This document shows, piece by piece, positions 16,665 through 23,838 of a stretch of DNA of 34,288 nt. The DNA is taken from positions 1 through 34,288 of the forward strand of contig CAIJLV010000141.1 of NCBI GenBank assembly GCA_903821635.1, given 5' to 3'. The stretch is from an uncultured Verrucomicrobiota bacterium (GTDB lineage: Bacteria > Verrucomicrobiota > Verrucomicrobiia > Limisphaerales > UBA9464). The translations under genes were made by a program, and so were the position numbers. Every line of letters starts with the position of its first letter. The stretch's first letter is position 1. The notes under the pieces were generated by a model. That model was not told the DNA's origin. It saw nothing but the letters and a program-made list of their open reading frames with translations, and made no database searches.

Positions 16665-16873
16665 GATTCAAATCAGCCCGCCGCCGGCCGCGTCCCAACC
16701 ACGGCAGCGCCCTAGGCAACGGCCACGGGCCCGCAGGTTGAAACTCTGCGAAACCGCAGCGGGCAACTCGGCGCTCCGGGCCAGCCTCAACTTCGAAGTT
16801 CGCGGGCAAATCAGACGGGGCCTCTTGGCCGCGCTTGACTCGCCCCGGCTGCTTCCGGCTTACTTTTAACCAC

Positions 16874-16969
16874 ATGAACCGCGCGTTTTCCGCTTTTGCT
16901 GCCGCTGCCCTGGCCCTTTCGGCCCGAGCCGCCGCCGCCGCGGGTTCTGGTCGTCTGCCCCTCGCCTAG
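16874..16969 (+). CDS. Possible 31-residue signal-peptide-like ORF
   Basis: ATG 16874 opens a frame encoding MNRAFSAFAAAALALSARA followed by a run of alanines and a short tail ending at TAG 16967. It has the composition of a signal peptide (basic N-terminus, hydrophobic Ala/Leu core, ARA cleavage-like site) but almost no mature part. It could be a leader peptide, the remnant of a broken exported-protein gene, or chance in GC-rich DNA. No ribosome site is seen. Confidence 0.25.
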   Translation: MNRAFSAFAAAALALSARAAAAAGSGRLPLA

Positions 16970-17055
16970 CCTTTTCAACCCAGGCGAATCCAGACGGCCC
17001 GTGGGAATCCGCTTCCCGCGCGCGGGTGTGTTCGCTTATCTCCCCACCGCAGTCC

Positions 17056-18234
17056 ATGTCCTCGAATCGTCCCAGCTACATTGCGAGTCACGTCGCCGGC
17101 ATCCCTCGTTCGGGAATCCGCGACTTCTTTGAGCTCGTGCAAAACACCACCGGCGTCATCTCCCTCGGCGTCGGGGAACCGGATTTCGCCACACCGTGGC
17201 ACATCCGCGAGGCCGCCATTTACGCGCTTGAACGGGGCCGGACTCAATACACCTCGAACCTCGGGCTGCTGAAGTTGCGCGAGGCGATCGCGCGCAACGT
17301 CGCGCAGAATTTCGGCGTCCATTACGACCCGAAGAACCAGATCCTCGTCGCCGTCGGGGTCAGCGAGGCCTTGGATCTCGCCCTACGCGCCGTGCTGAAT
17401 CCGGGCGATGAAGTGATCTACCACGAGCCCTGTTACGTGAGTTATTCGCCGAGTGTCGTGCTCGCGCACGGGGTCCCCGTGCCCGTCGCGTGCCGGGCGG
17501 AGAATGGGTTTGCCGTCACGGCCCAAGCCATCGAGGCGGTCATTACGCCGCGCAGCAAGGTGCTAATGTTGAATTTCCCGACCAACCCCACGGGGGGCAC
17601 GATGACCCGGGCGCAGTTGCAGGAGATCGCCACCGTAGCGCAGCGGCACAACCTGCTCGTGCTCACCGACGAGATTTACAGCGAACTCACCTTCGAGGGC
17701 GAACACGTCTCCATCGCCAGCCTGCCCGGCATGGCCGAGCGCACGATCTTCCTGCACGGCTTCTCCAAGGCCTACGCCATGACCGGCTTTCGCATCGGCT
17801 ACGCGTGTGGCCCGGCGGAACTCATCGAGGCGATGATGAAGATCCACCAATACTCGATGCTGTGCGCCAGCATCATTGCCCAGGAAGCCGCCCTCGAAGC
17901 CCTGGAGCACGGGGCCGCCGCCACGGCCGCGATGCGCGATCAGTATCGGCTCCGGCGCAATTTTATCGTGAAGGCACTGAACGACATGGGCCTCAAGTGC
18001 CACCTGCCGCGCGGCTCGTTCTACGCCTTCCCCAGCATTGAGAGCGTCGGTCTCCCCGCCAAAGAATTTGCCCTCGGCCTGTTGCAGGAAGAGAAGGTCG
18101 CGTGCGTGCCCGGCGGAGCGTTTGGCGCGAGCGGCGAGAAATTCCTGCGCTGCTGTTTCGCCACCGCGTTCGACCAGATCCAAATCGCCATGGACCGAAT
18201 GGCCCGGCACGTCGCACGGGTGAAGCGCGGTTGA
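17056..18234 (+). CDS. Class I/II (fold type I) PLP aminotransferase
   Basis: A 392-residue aminotransferase from ATG 17056; the upstream in-frame start at 17026 adds a poor N-terminus. Family marks are GVGEPDFATPWHIREAA near the N-terminus, YTSNLGLLKLREAIA, the PLP-contact NFPTNPTGG, LTDEIYSEL, the lysine motif HGFSKAYAMTGFRIGY, and C-terminal VPGGAFGASGEKFLRCCF with the carboxylate-binding Arg. It resembles aspartate/aromatic aminotransferases of the AAT-I gamma type. The donor/acceptor pair cannot be read from the sequence. It lies 463 nt beyond the sulfur-carrier gene with a strong hairpin between, so it is probably a separate unit. Confidence 0.9.
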   Translation: MSSNRPSYIASHVAGIPRSGIRDFFELVQNTTGVISLGVGEPDFATPWHIREAAIYALERGRTQYTSNLGLLKLREAIARNVAQNFGVHYDPKNQILVAVGVSEALDLALRAVLNPGDEVIYHEPCYVSYSPSVVLAHGVPVPVACRAENGFAVTAQAIEAVITPRSKVLMLNFPTNPTGGTMTRAQLQEIATVAQRHNLLVLTDEIYSELTFEGEHVSIASLPGMAERTIFLHGFSKAYAMTGFRIGYACGPAELIEAMMKIHQYSMLCASIIAQEAALEALEHGAAATAAMRDQYRLRRNFIVKALNDMGLKCHLPRGSFYAFPSIESVGLPAKEFALGLLQEEKVACVPGGAFGASGEKFLRCCFATAFDQIQIAMDRMARHVARVKRG

Positions 18235-18263
18235 GGGGCGCTAGAATTGTCCGCAGGCGCACC

Positions 18264-18291
18264 TTGCCTGAATTCAGTGCGTGATTATACG
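18264..18291 (+). promoter_or_regulatory. Candidate sigma-70 promoter for the pseudopilin gene
   Basis: TTGCCT (18264-18269) and TATACG (18286-18291) are separated by 16 nt, about 50 nt before the ATG at 18341. The match is fair, and AT-rich hexamers are scarce in this GC-rich gap. Confidence 0.4.
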
Positions 18292-18340
18292 GTGCGGCGG
18301 CTGGACGACTCAAATCCCAAGGTTGCCGGCCGAATTCACG

Positions 18341-19225
18341 ATGGCCCCAACCCCTCCTGCTTTTACTCGTCAGGCCTGCGCCTTTACGCTGATCGAACTG
18401 CTGGTCGTCATCGCCATTATCGCCATTTTGGCGGGCATGTTGTTGCCGGCCTTGTCCAAGGCCAAAGCCAAGGCTCAGGCCATTGCCTGCCTCAACAATC
18501 TCCGGCAGTGGGGCGTCGCCCTGCACGTTTACGCGACTGACAACTACGACGCGATCCCGCGCGATGGCACGGACGAGGGCGGCCAATACGGTGTCTTCAC
18601 CGGCAAAACTACGGGCTCCGGCAGCCCGAACGATCCGTCGGCGTGGTTCAATTTGCTGCCGCCCAACGCGGGCGATCGCCCGCTCTCCAATTACTGGGCC
18701 GACGCCCAAGGCAAGGTCGCCAAGGACTTCCTGCCGTTTCCGACCGGCAAGGGCAAGTTTTGGCACTGCAACGCCGCCAAACTCAAGGAAGCCGAGATTC
18801 CGGCCCTGCCGTCCCGGGGCAGCTTCGGTTTCTTCAGCTACGTGATGAACATTGACCTGAAGCTGCGCAGCTCCATCCGCAACGGGGTGCAGGGCAATGA
18901 CTATTCCTACCCCGGCATGCCCAAGCTGGGCACCCTGCCCAGTCCGTCCGCCACGGTCATGCTGCTCGACGCGGTGTTCAATCCCGTCGCCGAAGCCTTC
19001 GGCGAACCGTCGCCGTCGATCGGCGTGATGCCCGCGGCCCGGCACAATCGGTTTGCCGCCCGGCACAATGGCCCCGGCGCCGGCGGCGGGGGCAACCTCA
19101 TGTTCATGGATGGCCACGCGGCCTTCTACAAGCGCAGCGCCGTGACCAATGGCAGCACGAGTCGGGAGGAACGGCTGCGGCCCGAAGTCATCTGGAATCC
19201 GAACCGCGAGGTCGCCCAGCCGTGA
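18341..19225 (+). CDS. Type II secretion-type pseudopilin (prepilin N-terminal methylation domain)
   Basis: A 294-residue protein starting at ATG 18341; an upstream ATG at 18281 adds unrelated residues. It has the type IV prepilin motif [20 protein letters not shown] (from residue 15), with Glu19 at the +5 position and cleavage after Ala14 rather than the usual Gly. The C-terminal part contains '[14 protein letters not shown]', the 'H-x-DG' style ending of the large pseudopilin families in Planctomycetota and Verrucomicrobiota. It would be processed by a prepilin peptidase and assembled in the inner membrane/periplasm. Such genes are often present in dozens of copies per genome, so the individual role is unknown. 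No other secretion genes are adjacent. Confidence 0.9.
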   Translation: MAPTPPAFTRQACAFTLIELLVVIAIIAILAGMLLPALSKAKAKAQAIACLNNLRQWGVALHVYATDNYDAIPRDGTDEGGQYGVFTGKTTGSGSPNDPSAWFNLLPPNAGDRPLSNYWADAQGKVAKDFLPFPTGKGKFWHCNAAKLKEAEIPALPSRGSFGFFSYVMNIDLKLRSSIRNGVQGNDYSYPGMPKLGTLPSPSATVMLLDAVFNPVAEAFGEPSPSIGVMPAARHNRFAARHNGPGAGGGGNLMFMDGHAAFYKRSAVTNGSTSREERLRPEVIWNPNREVAQP

Positions 19226-19295
19226 CGCCGGGGGCCGTTTTTTCAGCTCCGTTTTCGCCGACTTCACCCCTCCAGCCCTGAGTTCCCTTCCCTGA

Positions 19296-21179
19296 ATGAA
19301 ACCCTCCCTGCTAGGCCTAATCACCACGGCCGCGCTGAGCTTCAGCGCTTTGGCCGAGCCGCTCCTCACCGAAGCGTTCAGTTACCCGGAGGGCCCCTTG
19401 GTGAGTGGGGCGGCGGGTGCTTGGATTAGTCACAGCGGCACCGCGGACCAAGTGGACGTGGTCGCGGGCGCGCTCCAGTTGACGGAGGCGGAAGGCGAGG
19501 ACGTCAGCGTCCGGTTGCCGGGTGAGGCCTACACGGCGGCGGGGGGCACGCCGTTATTCGCCCGGTTCACGTTCACCTTGGTGGGCCTGCCCGCCGGCAC
19601 GGGCGGTTATTTCGCGCACTTCCGCGATCTGGGGAACGGCTTTCGGGGCCGGGTGTTTGTCAGCTCCGTGGGCGCCGCTCCGGGGGCGTATCGGCTGGGC
19701 GTCGGTTACGCCGGCAATGCGGCGAACTATTTCCCCACCGACTTGGCGACGAACACGCCCTACACGGCCCTCCTAAAGCTCGACCTCGCGGCCGGCACCG
19801 CCGCCCTGTGGCTTGAGCCCACGGCCGAAGCCGACCCCAGTGTGGTCTCGTCCGACGCCGGTTCGGCGATTGCCGTCAGCACCTTCGCCTTCCGGCAATC
19901 CACCAGCAGCGGCAACGGTATGGGCCGCCTCCAAGTGGATGACCTCAAGGTCGCCACGACCTTTGCCGAAGCCCTCGATCGGTCCCTCCCGCCGCCGACC
20001 GCACCGACGATCAGCGTGCCGCCGGCGAGCGTCACGGTGGTGGCGGGTGGGAGCGTGACGTTGACCGTGGGGGTGACGGGTTCGGGGCCGCTGACCCTAG
20101 CGTGGGAAAAGGAAACGGCCCCGGGTCTGTGGGAGGTCATCCCGGGCGCGAACAGCGCCGCGCTGATGCTGCCCAACGTCCAGTTGAGCGACGCCACCCA
20201 ATACCGGGTGCGCGTGACCTACGCGCAGGGATTCGTCCTCAGTGAACCGGCGACGCTCACCGTGCAGGCCGATCCGGGCACCCCGGTCAGCCCCATCGTC
20301 GAACTCCGCGCGCGGCTCGATCCGGCGACGCTGACGCCGACGAACACGGTGCAGCTTTATGGGGTGGAAGGGGTGGTGACGACGCATGTGAACCTGACGG
20401 GGGCGGCCAACAGTTTTTTCTACCTGCAAGACGCGACGGCGGGGATTGCGGTGTTTGTGAGCGGGGGAGCCGGGGTGGTGCCGCCGGCGGGAGCGCGGGT
20501 GCGGGTGGTGGGACCGCTGGGGCACTTCGGCGGGTTGCTGCAATTGAACCTGCGGGCGACGGAGCCGGCGCACCGGGTTGAAGTGCTGTCCACGGGGAAC
20601 GAATTACCGGCGGCGGTGCCGTTGGACTACGCGTGGCCGCGGGTGCCGGCGCCGGTGGGGGATGCGGGCGTGGTGAGTGCGGAAGCGAACGAAGGGCGGT
20701 TGGTGATCGTGACCAACGTGCTGCTCGACGTGACGGTGCCGACGTTCAGCAGCGGGTCGAACGTGACGTTGACCGACGCGGCGGAGGCGAGCCGGACCTT
20801 TACGCTGCGGGTGGACGCACGGGTGTTGGAGCTGATCGGGCAACCCAAACCCGTGGGCCCGACGACGATCATCGGCGTGCTCTCCCAGTTCACCACCGGC
20901 CCCGCCTTTACCGGCGGCGGCGGTTACCAATTGCTGCCCAGCCGGCGGGCGGACGTATTTGCGAGCGGCCCGCCGACCCCGATCCACGCCACCGCGGAGC
21001 TCACCCCCACGCACCTCAACCTCACGTGGACGGGCCCGCTGGGCGCGACCTACTCGGTCTGGCGCCGCGTCACCGCCGCGGGCCCCTTTGAGCCACTGGC
21101 GACCGACCTGACCACGCCGGCCTTTACCGAAGCCTTGGCCGACCGCCCCCAAGCGTTCTACCAGATTACCTCGCCCTGA
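19296..21179 (+). CDS. Large exported multi-domain protein (LamG-like, Ig-like, OB-fold-like, FN3-like regions)
   Basis: A 627-residue protein with signal peptide MKPSLLGLITTAALSFSALA. In order: a beta-sandwich segment (about 21-220; FAHFRDLGNGFRGRVFVS); an Ig-like domain (about 233-322; TISVPPASVTVVAGGSVTLT...WEKETAPGLWEVIPGANSAAL); a region that reads like a nuclease-associated OB-fold/DUF5689-type domain (about 330-555; YGVEGVVTTHVNLTGAANSF...FYLQDATAGIAVFV); and a short C-terminal FN3-like end (about 560-627). It probably acts at the cell surface or outside. The stretch from about 20330 to 20870 favours G-ending codons, unlike the C-ending codons before and after, hinting at domain exchange. 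No active site is visible. Confidence 0.75.
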   Translation: MKPSLLGLITTAALSFSALAEPLLTEAFSYPEGPLVSGAAGAWISHSGTADQVDVVAGALQLTEAEGEDVSVRLPGEAYTAAGGTPLFARFTFTLVGLPAGTGGYFAHFRDLGNGFRGRVFVSSVGAAPGAYRLGVGYAGNAANYFPTDLATNTPYTALLKLDLAAGTAALWLEPTAEADPSVVSSDAGSAIAVSTFAFRQSTSSGNGMGRLQVDDLKVATTFAEALDRSLPPPTAPTISVPPASVTVVAGGSVTLTVGVTGSGPLTLAWEKETAPGLWEVIPGANSAALMLPNVQLSDATQYRVRVTYAQGFVLSEPATLTVQADPGTPVSPIVELRARLDPATLTPTNTVQLYGVEGVVTTHVNLTGAANSFFYLQDATAGIAVFVSGGAGVVPPAGARVRVVGPLGHFGGLLQLNLRATEPAHRVEVLSTGNELPAAVPLDYAWPRVPAPVGDAGVVSAEANEGRLVIVTNVLLDVTVPTFSSGSNVTLTDAAEASRTFTLRVDARVLELIGQPKPVGPTTIIGVLSQFTTGPAFTGGGGYQLLPSRRADVFASGPPTPIHATAELTPTHLNLTWTGPLGATYSVWRRVTAAGPFEPLATDLTTPAFTEALADRPQAFYQITSP

Positions 21180-21208
21180 GGCAGCTCCGGTTGCGCCCGG
21201 GCGGCTGT

Positions 21209-21427
21209 TCACTCAGCAACAACGGCCTCGGCTCGTCACCGCCGAAGCAACGGGCGGGGCGGCCGAAAGGCCGGACCAAGGTGAAGATTTGTGTTCCAGT
21301 GGATGCGACCGTTTGGGACGGTGTCTTCAAGCTCGGTCAGCCCAAAGACTCCCCCTAGGTGAACCAATTGCTGTGTGGCTACGTCAAACTGGCCGGACCG
21401 GCAGGCCAGAACGCGGCGGTAGCCTGA
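21209..21427 (+). pseudogene. Decayed short ORF with an internal TAG
   Basis: One frame reads through ...RAGRPKGRTKVKICVPVDA... then TVWDGVFKLGQPKDSP, a TAG at 21356-21358, and continues VNQLLCGYVKLAGPAGQNAA to TGA at 21425. The basic 'RPKGRTK' start and short amphipathic tail look like a small DNA-binding (ribbon-helix-helix-like) protein. It has an in-frame stop and no convincing start codon, so I read it as a remnant. It sits just upstream of the toxin-antitoxin pair. The identity is inferred and weak. Confidence 0.4.
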
Positions 21428-21456
21428 ATGCAGCGACGCCCTCCGGATTCGTTGAG

Positions 21457-22158
21457 ATGAAACTTGTGGATTCAGTCAGGAACGCCAGCGGCCTTTATAC
21501 AGTCCGCGAGGCGGCGACTTATGCGCGCATGCATCCACAGACGCTGGCAAATTGGCTTTTTGGGGCCGGCGCTAGGGCGCCACTCAGAGCCTCTTTGATC
21601 GACAAAGAAGAAGGGAAATTCTTGACCTTCGTGGAGTTCGTGGAGGCGCTGGCGATCCGAAACTTGCGAACGAACTACGGCGTTTCTTTCCAAAAGATCA
21701 GACAGGCAATTCAAGAGGCCAAGGAAGCCTATCAGGTTGAATATCCGTTTGCGGACCGGGACCACAAAACCTACCTGATAGGGAGCGACTTACACATTCT
21801 TCTCAAGGGCGAAGAGCATCCAGTTCAGCTAACCGGAAAGCAAAAGAAGCAGGCATCCATTCGGCCCTGCCTTGAGCGATTCATGCGTGATCTGGAATGG
21901 GATAACGAAACGCAGCGAGCCGCAGCTTATGTTGCCTACCGCTACCCGAACCCAGGGCCTAACATCACTATCAGGATGCGCCCCAATCATTACTTTGGTG
22001 CTCCCGTAGTGGATCGGACTGGCTATACCGCAGAAACCCTTTGGAGGGCGGCCGTGGCCGAGGGGAGTTTCGCCAAGGTGGCAGAGTATTACGAAGTTGG
22101 TGAGACCTCCGTTATGGCTGCCTGCCGATATTGCGAGGAACTTCAGTTAGCCGCCTAA
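21457..22158 (+). CDS. VapB45-like antitoxin (MerR-like helix-turn-helix plus DUF433-type region)
   Basis: A 233-residue protein from ATG 21457; the frame opens at 21289 but that part is non-coding in character. The N-terminal part (LYTVREAATYARMHPQTLAN, about 10-35) is a MerR-like helix-turn-helix. The middle is FVEFVEALAIRNLRTNYGVS and FQKIRQAIQEAKEAY. The C-terminal part (about 185-230; TAETLWRAAVAEGSFAKVAE and YYEVGETSVMAACRYCEEL) resembles the DUF433 region of VapB45-type antitoxins. It would bind its own promoter and neutralise the PIN-like toxin encoded one base downstream. Third positions are much less GC-rich than in neighbours, which suggests horizontal acquisition. The gene is intact whereas the toxin gene is not. 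Confidence 0.8.
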   Translation: MKLVDSVRNASGLYTVREAATYARMHPQTLANWLFGAGARAPLRASLIDKEEGKFLTFVEFVEALAIRNLRTNYGVSFQKIRQAIQEAKEAYQVEYPFADRDHKTYLIGSDLHILLKGEEHPVQLTGKQKKQASIRPCLERFMRDLEWDNETQRAAAYVAYRYPNPGPNITIRMRPNHYFGAPVVDRTGYTAETLWRAAVAEGSFAKVAEYYEVGETSVMAACRYCEELQLAA

Positions 22159-22159
22159 G

Positions 22160-22645
22160 ATGCCGCCTCTTCGGCTGTTCTTTGACGAATGTTGCAGCCG
22201 TAGACTGCCGGGGAAAATCCGCTAAGTTTACCAAGAAGATCATCCCGAAATCGAGACCGTGCATTTAACCGATTTGATGGCGAAAGGCACGGAAGACGCT
22301 GAGTGGATTTCAAAACTAGAGCAAGAGTTGGGGTGGGTGGTGATAACGGCCGATCGGGGCAAGGATCCCAAAAGCCCGAAACTTCCAATCCTTTGCGTCC
22401 AATTTAAAATCACACACGTTTTGATTACACCCAGCTTGATGCAGGCTGGGTATTCCGTTCAAAAGCAGGCTCTCCTAACGGTTTGGCAGCAAATCGTGCG
22501 CCTCCCGCAAGTGCCCAAAGGAACTCGTGCGGAACTGGGATACCGAATGTTCAACCAAGGCTTTACCAAAGCTGCTTGGCTCTCAATCGGCGGAAAGCAT
22601 TTGGACATCTGGTGCCACGAGCACGGCATCGAAGCGCCCAATTAG
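22160..22645 (+). pseudogene. PIN-like toxin gene (VapC45 type) broken by an in-frame TAA
   Basis: ATG 22160, one base after the antitoxin stop, encodes MPPLRLFFDECCSRRLPGKI-R and then meets TAA at 22223-22225. The same frame continues uninterrupted with VYQEDHPEIETVHLTDLMAK, 'GTEDAEWISKLEQELGWVVI', TADRGKDP and on to TAG at 22645. Both halves belong to one PIN-like fold: acidic FFDE near the start and the D of VVITADRG later. The break is therefore a nonsense change (for example GAA to TAA) in a 161-codon gene, not two genes. Restart at GTG 22259 would lose the N-terminal acidic residues. The toxin is probably inactive unless the stop is read through or is a sequencing error. Confidence 0.75.
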
Positions 22646-23008
22646 GACCCGCCCCGGTTGGGCGAGCGCGGGGCTGCGGCTCGGCCCTCAGGGTCGGGCC
22701 AAGGGGATGACTCAAGAAAACCCGCGCCCGGAGTGGGAGTGGGAGTGGGTTTGGGTTTGGGGCCTGTGGCTCTGGCTGTGGGAGTCGCGTGGCCGCGGAA
22801 CCCTCCCCGGCCCGGCCGGCTTCTGCGCGACCGTAGGCGGGCACACTGGCTCAACGCGCGCGCAGTCCGGCTGGGCGCGTCCAAGCCACCGCCGAACACG
22901 CCGCCGCCACCGCTGAGGTCTGGCGGCAAACCGACGCGCTCATCCCGGGCGGCCCAGGAGCAACCGGTCGAGGCGGCCACGGGGGCGTAGGGGCAACTGA
23001 CGCTCAGT
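22646..23008. other. Gene-free stretch with low-complexity G-rich DNA
   Basis: Between the toxin remnant and the MITE-like element I see no convincing gene; the overlapping frames are Arg/Pro/Gly-rich and lack family features. The main structure is the G-tract array at 22735-22762. Confidence 0.6.
22735..22762 (+). other. Five-tract G-quadruplex motif
   Basis: G runs at 22735-22737, 22741-22743, 22747-22749, 22753-22755 and 22759-22762 are each separated by exactly three bases (AGT, AGT, TTT, TTT). This satisfies the G3+N3 quadruplex pattern with one spare tract. It lies 90 nt after the broken toxin gene. Confidence 0.75.
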
Positions 23009-23054
23009 GGTGTGAACCATGCCTATCCGGTTGGTTGACAAGACGGCTGTTCGG

Positions 23055-23101
23055 AGCGCCGGAGGCGCGGCAGAAAGTAGCCCACGGCGTGAGCCGTGGG
23101 T
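23055..23101 (+). repeat. Dispersed hairpin repeat, copy 1
   Basis: GAGCGCCGGAGGCGC (a GCGCC/GGCGC hairpin) is followed by GGCAGAAAGTAG and an 8-bp perfect stem CCCACGGC-GTGA-GCCGTGGG (23082-23101). It differs from the copy at 27562 at five positions; four are stem positions changed as pairs so that pairing is kept. A related inverted pair AGCCCCGGAGGG/CCCTCCGGGGCT follows at 23123-23134 and 23174-23185. Confidence 0.8.
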
Positions 23102-23207
23102 TGCCGTCAGGAAAGACCGGTAGCCCCGGAGGGATGGCAGAATTCGGCCGGTCAGAGGCGGCTCTCTGTCGCCCCTCCGGGGCTTGAGCCTTTGGGCGTG
23201 AACCCAC

Positions 23208-23227
23208 CCCAGGCTCACGCCCGGGGC
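23208..23227 (-). repeat. Dispersed hairpin repeat, copy 3 (reverse orientation)
   Basis: On the minus strand the sequence is CCCCGGGC-GTGA-GCCTGGGG, preceded by AGAAAATAG as in the other copies. The stem is complete with one G-T pair. Together with copy 1 it forms an inverted pair inside the MITE-like element. Confidence 0.75.
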
Positions 23228-23423
23228 TATTTTCTACCGACCCTCCGGGCCTTTTGTCACCAAACCGGATAGGCTGGGTGTGAACGGCCACCGGCAGTTG
23301 CGCGGCGGGCAATCCGGGCGCTTGCCGAGCCCGCCGGCGGAGCAATTTCAGTTTCGCATTCCCCAACCCTTGGGGGGCCCGGTCGCCGCGTTCCCCTACG
23401 TTGGCGGGTATCGAGGAGGCCCT

Positions 23424-23735
23424 ATGTCGCGTTCCAGTTCCTTCAGTGAAATCCTGGCCGAAGTGCCCACCCCGCAAGGCCGCAGCGAAGTGGTGGCCAC
23501 CGCGGAAAGCGCCTACGACGACCACGCGGGCCGGATTCGCGTGGAACTCGATGCCTTTTTGCGGCCCGTGGATCTGACCCATGCCGAGCAGCATCTGCGG
23601 GCGGATTGGCTGCCCCACGCCCAAGTCGTGCAGGAGAGAGTGCCGGCCGACGAAGCCACCGCCGCCACGCGCGCCATGTTTCAAACGTGGAGTCACCAAG
23701 TCCGTCGGGCCCTCGAACAACGCCCCGCGCGCTGA
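23424..23735 (+). CDS. Small hypothetical protein, 103 residues
   Basis: ATG 23424 is preceded by GAGGAGG with about 6 nt spacing, one of the strongest ribosome sites in the window, so this start is preferred over the frame opening at 23280. The protein is soluble and mostly helical, with acidic and basic residues alternating (SEVVATAESAYDDHAGRIRV, ATRAMFQTWSHQVRRALEQ). There is no signal peptide, membrane segment or known motif. It lies 100 nt before the O-antigen-ligase-like gene but has no evident link to it. Confidence 0.65.
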   Translation: MSRSSSFSEILAEVPTPQGRSEVVATAESAYDDHAGRIRVELDAFLRPVDLTHAEQHLRADWLPHAQVVQERVPADEATAATRAMFQTWSHQVRRALEQRPAR

Positions 23736-23838
23736 CCCCGCGGCGGGGCCCCGAGCGCCGCCCGGGGTTGAGCGCCCGTCGCTCGGGCTGCGCTCCGCGC
23801 TTTCCGTCCGGGGGAATCCTTTCTAGGCTCACCGCGGC

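Larger units (their letters stand above)
23018..23277. mobile_element. MITE-like element, 260 bp, no ORF
   Basis: Inverted ends: GCCTATCCGGTTGGTTGAC (23021-23039) and GTCACCAAACCGGATAGGC (23257-23275) match at 17 of 19 positions when one is reversed, and both are preceded by CA on the outer side. The 9-bp sequence GGTGTGAAC flanks the element directly at 23009-23017 and 23278-23286, as expected of a target-site duplication. The inside has no coding potential but carries the hairpin repeats at 23055-23101 and 23208-23227. It appears to be a non-autonomous element that would need a transposase from elsewhere. Confidence 0.65.

Noticed and set aside
23055..23232. CRISPR-like array
   Set aside because: The repeats are few, in both orientations, and not regularly spaced by unique spacers; no cas gene is present.
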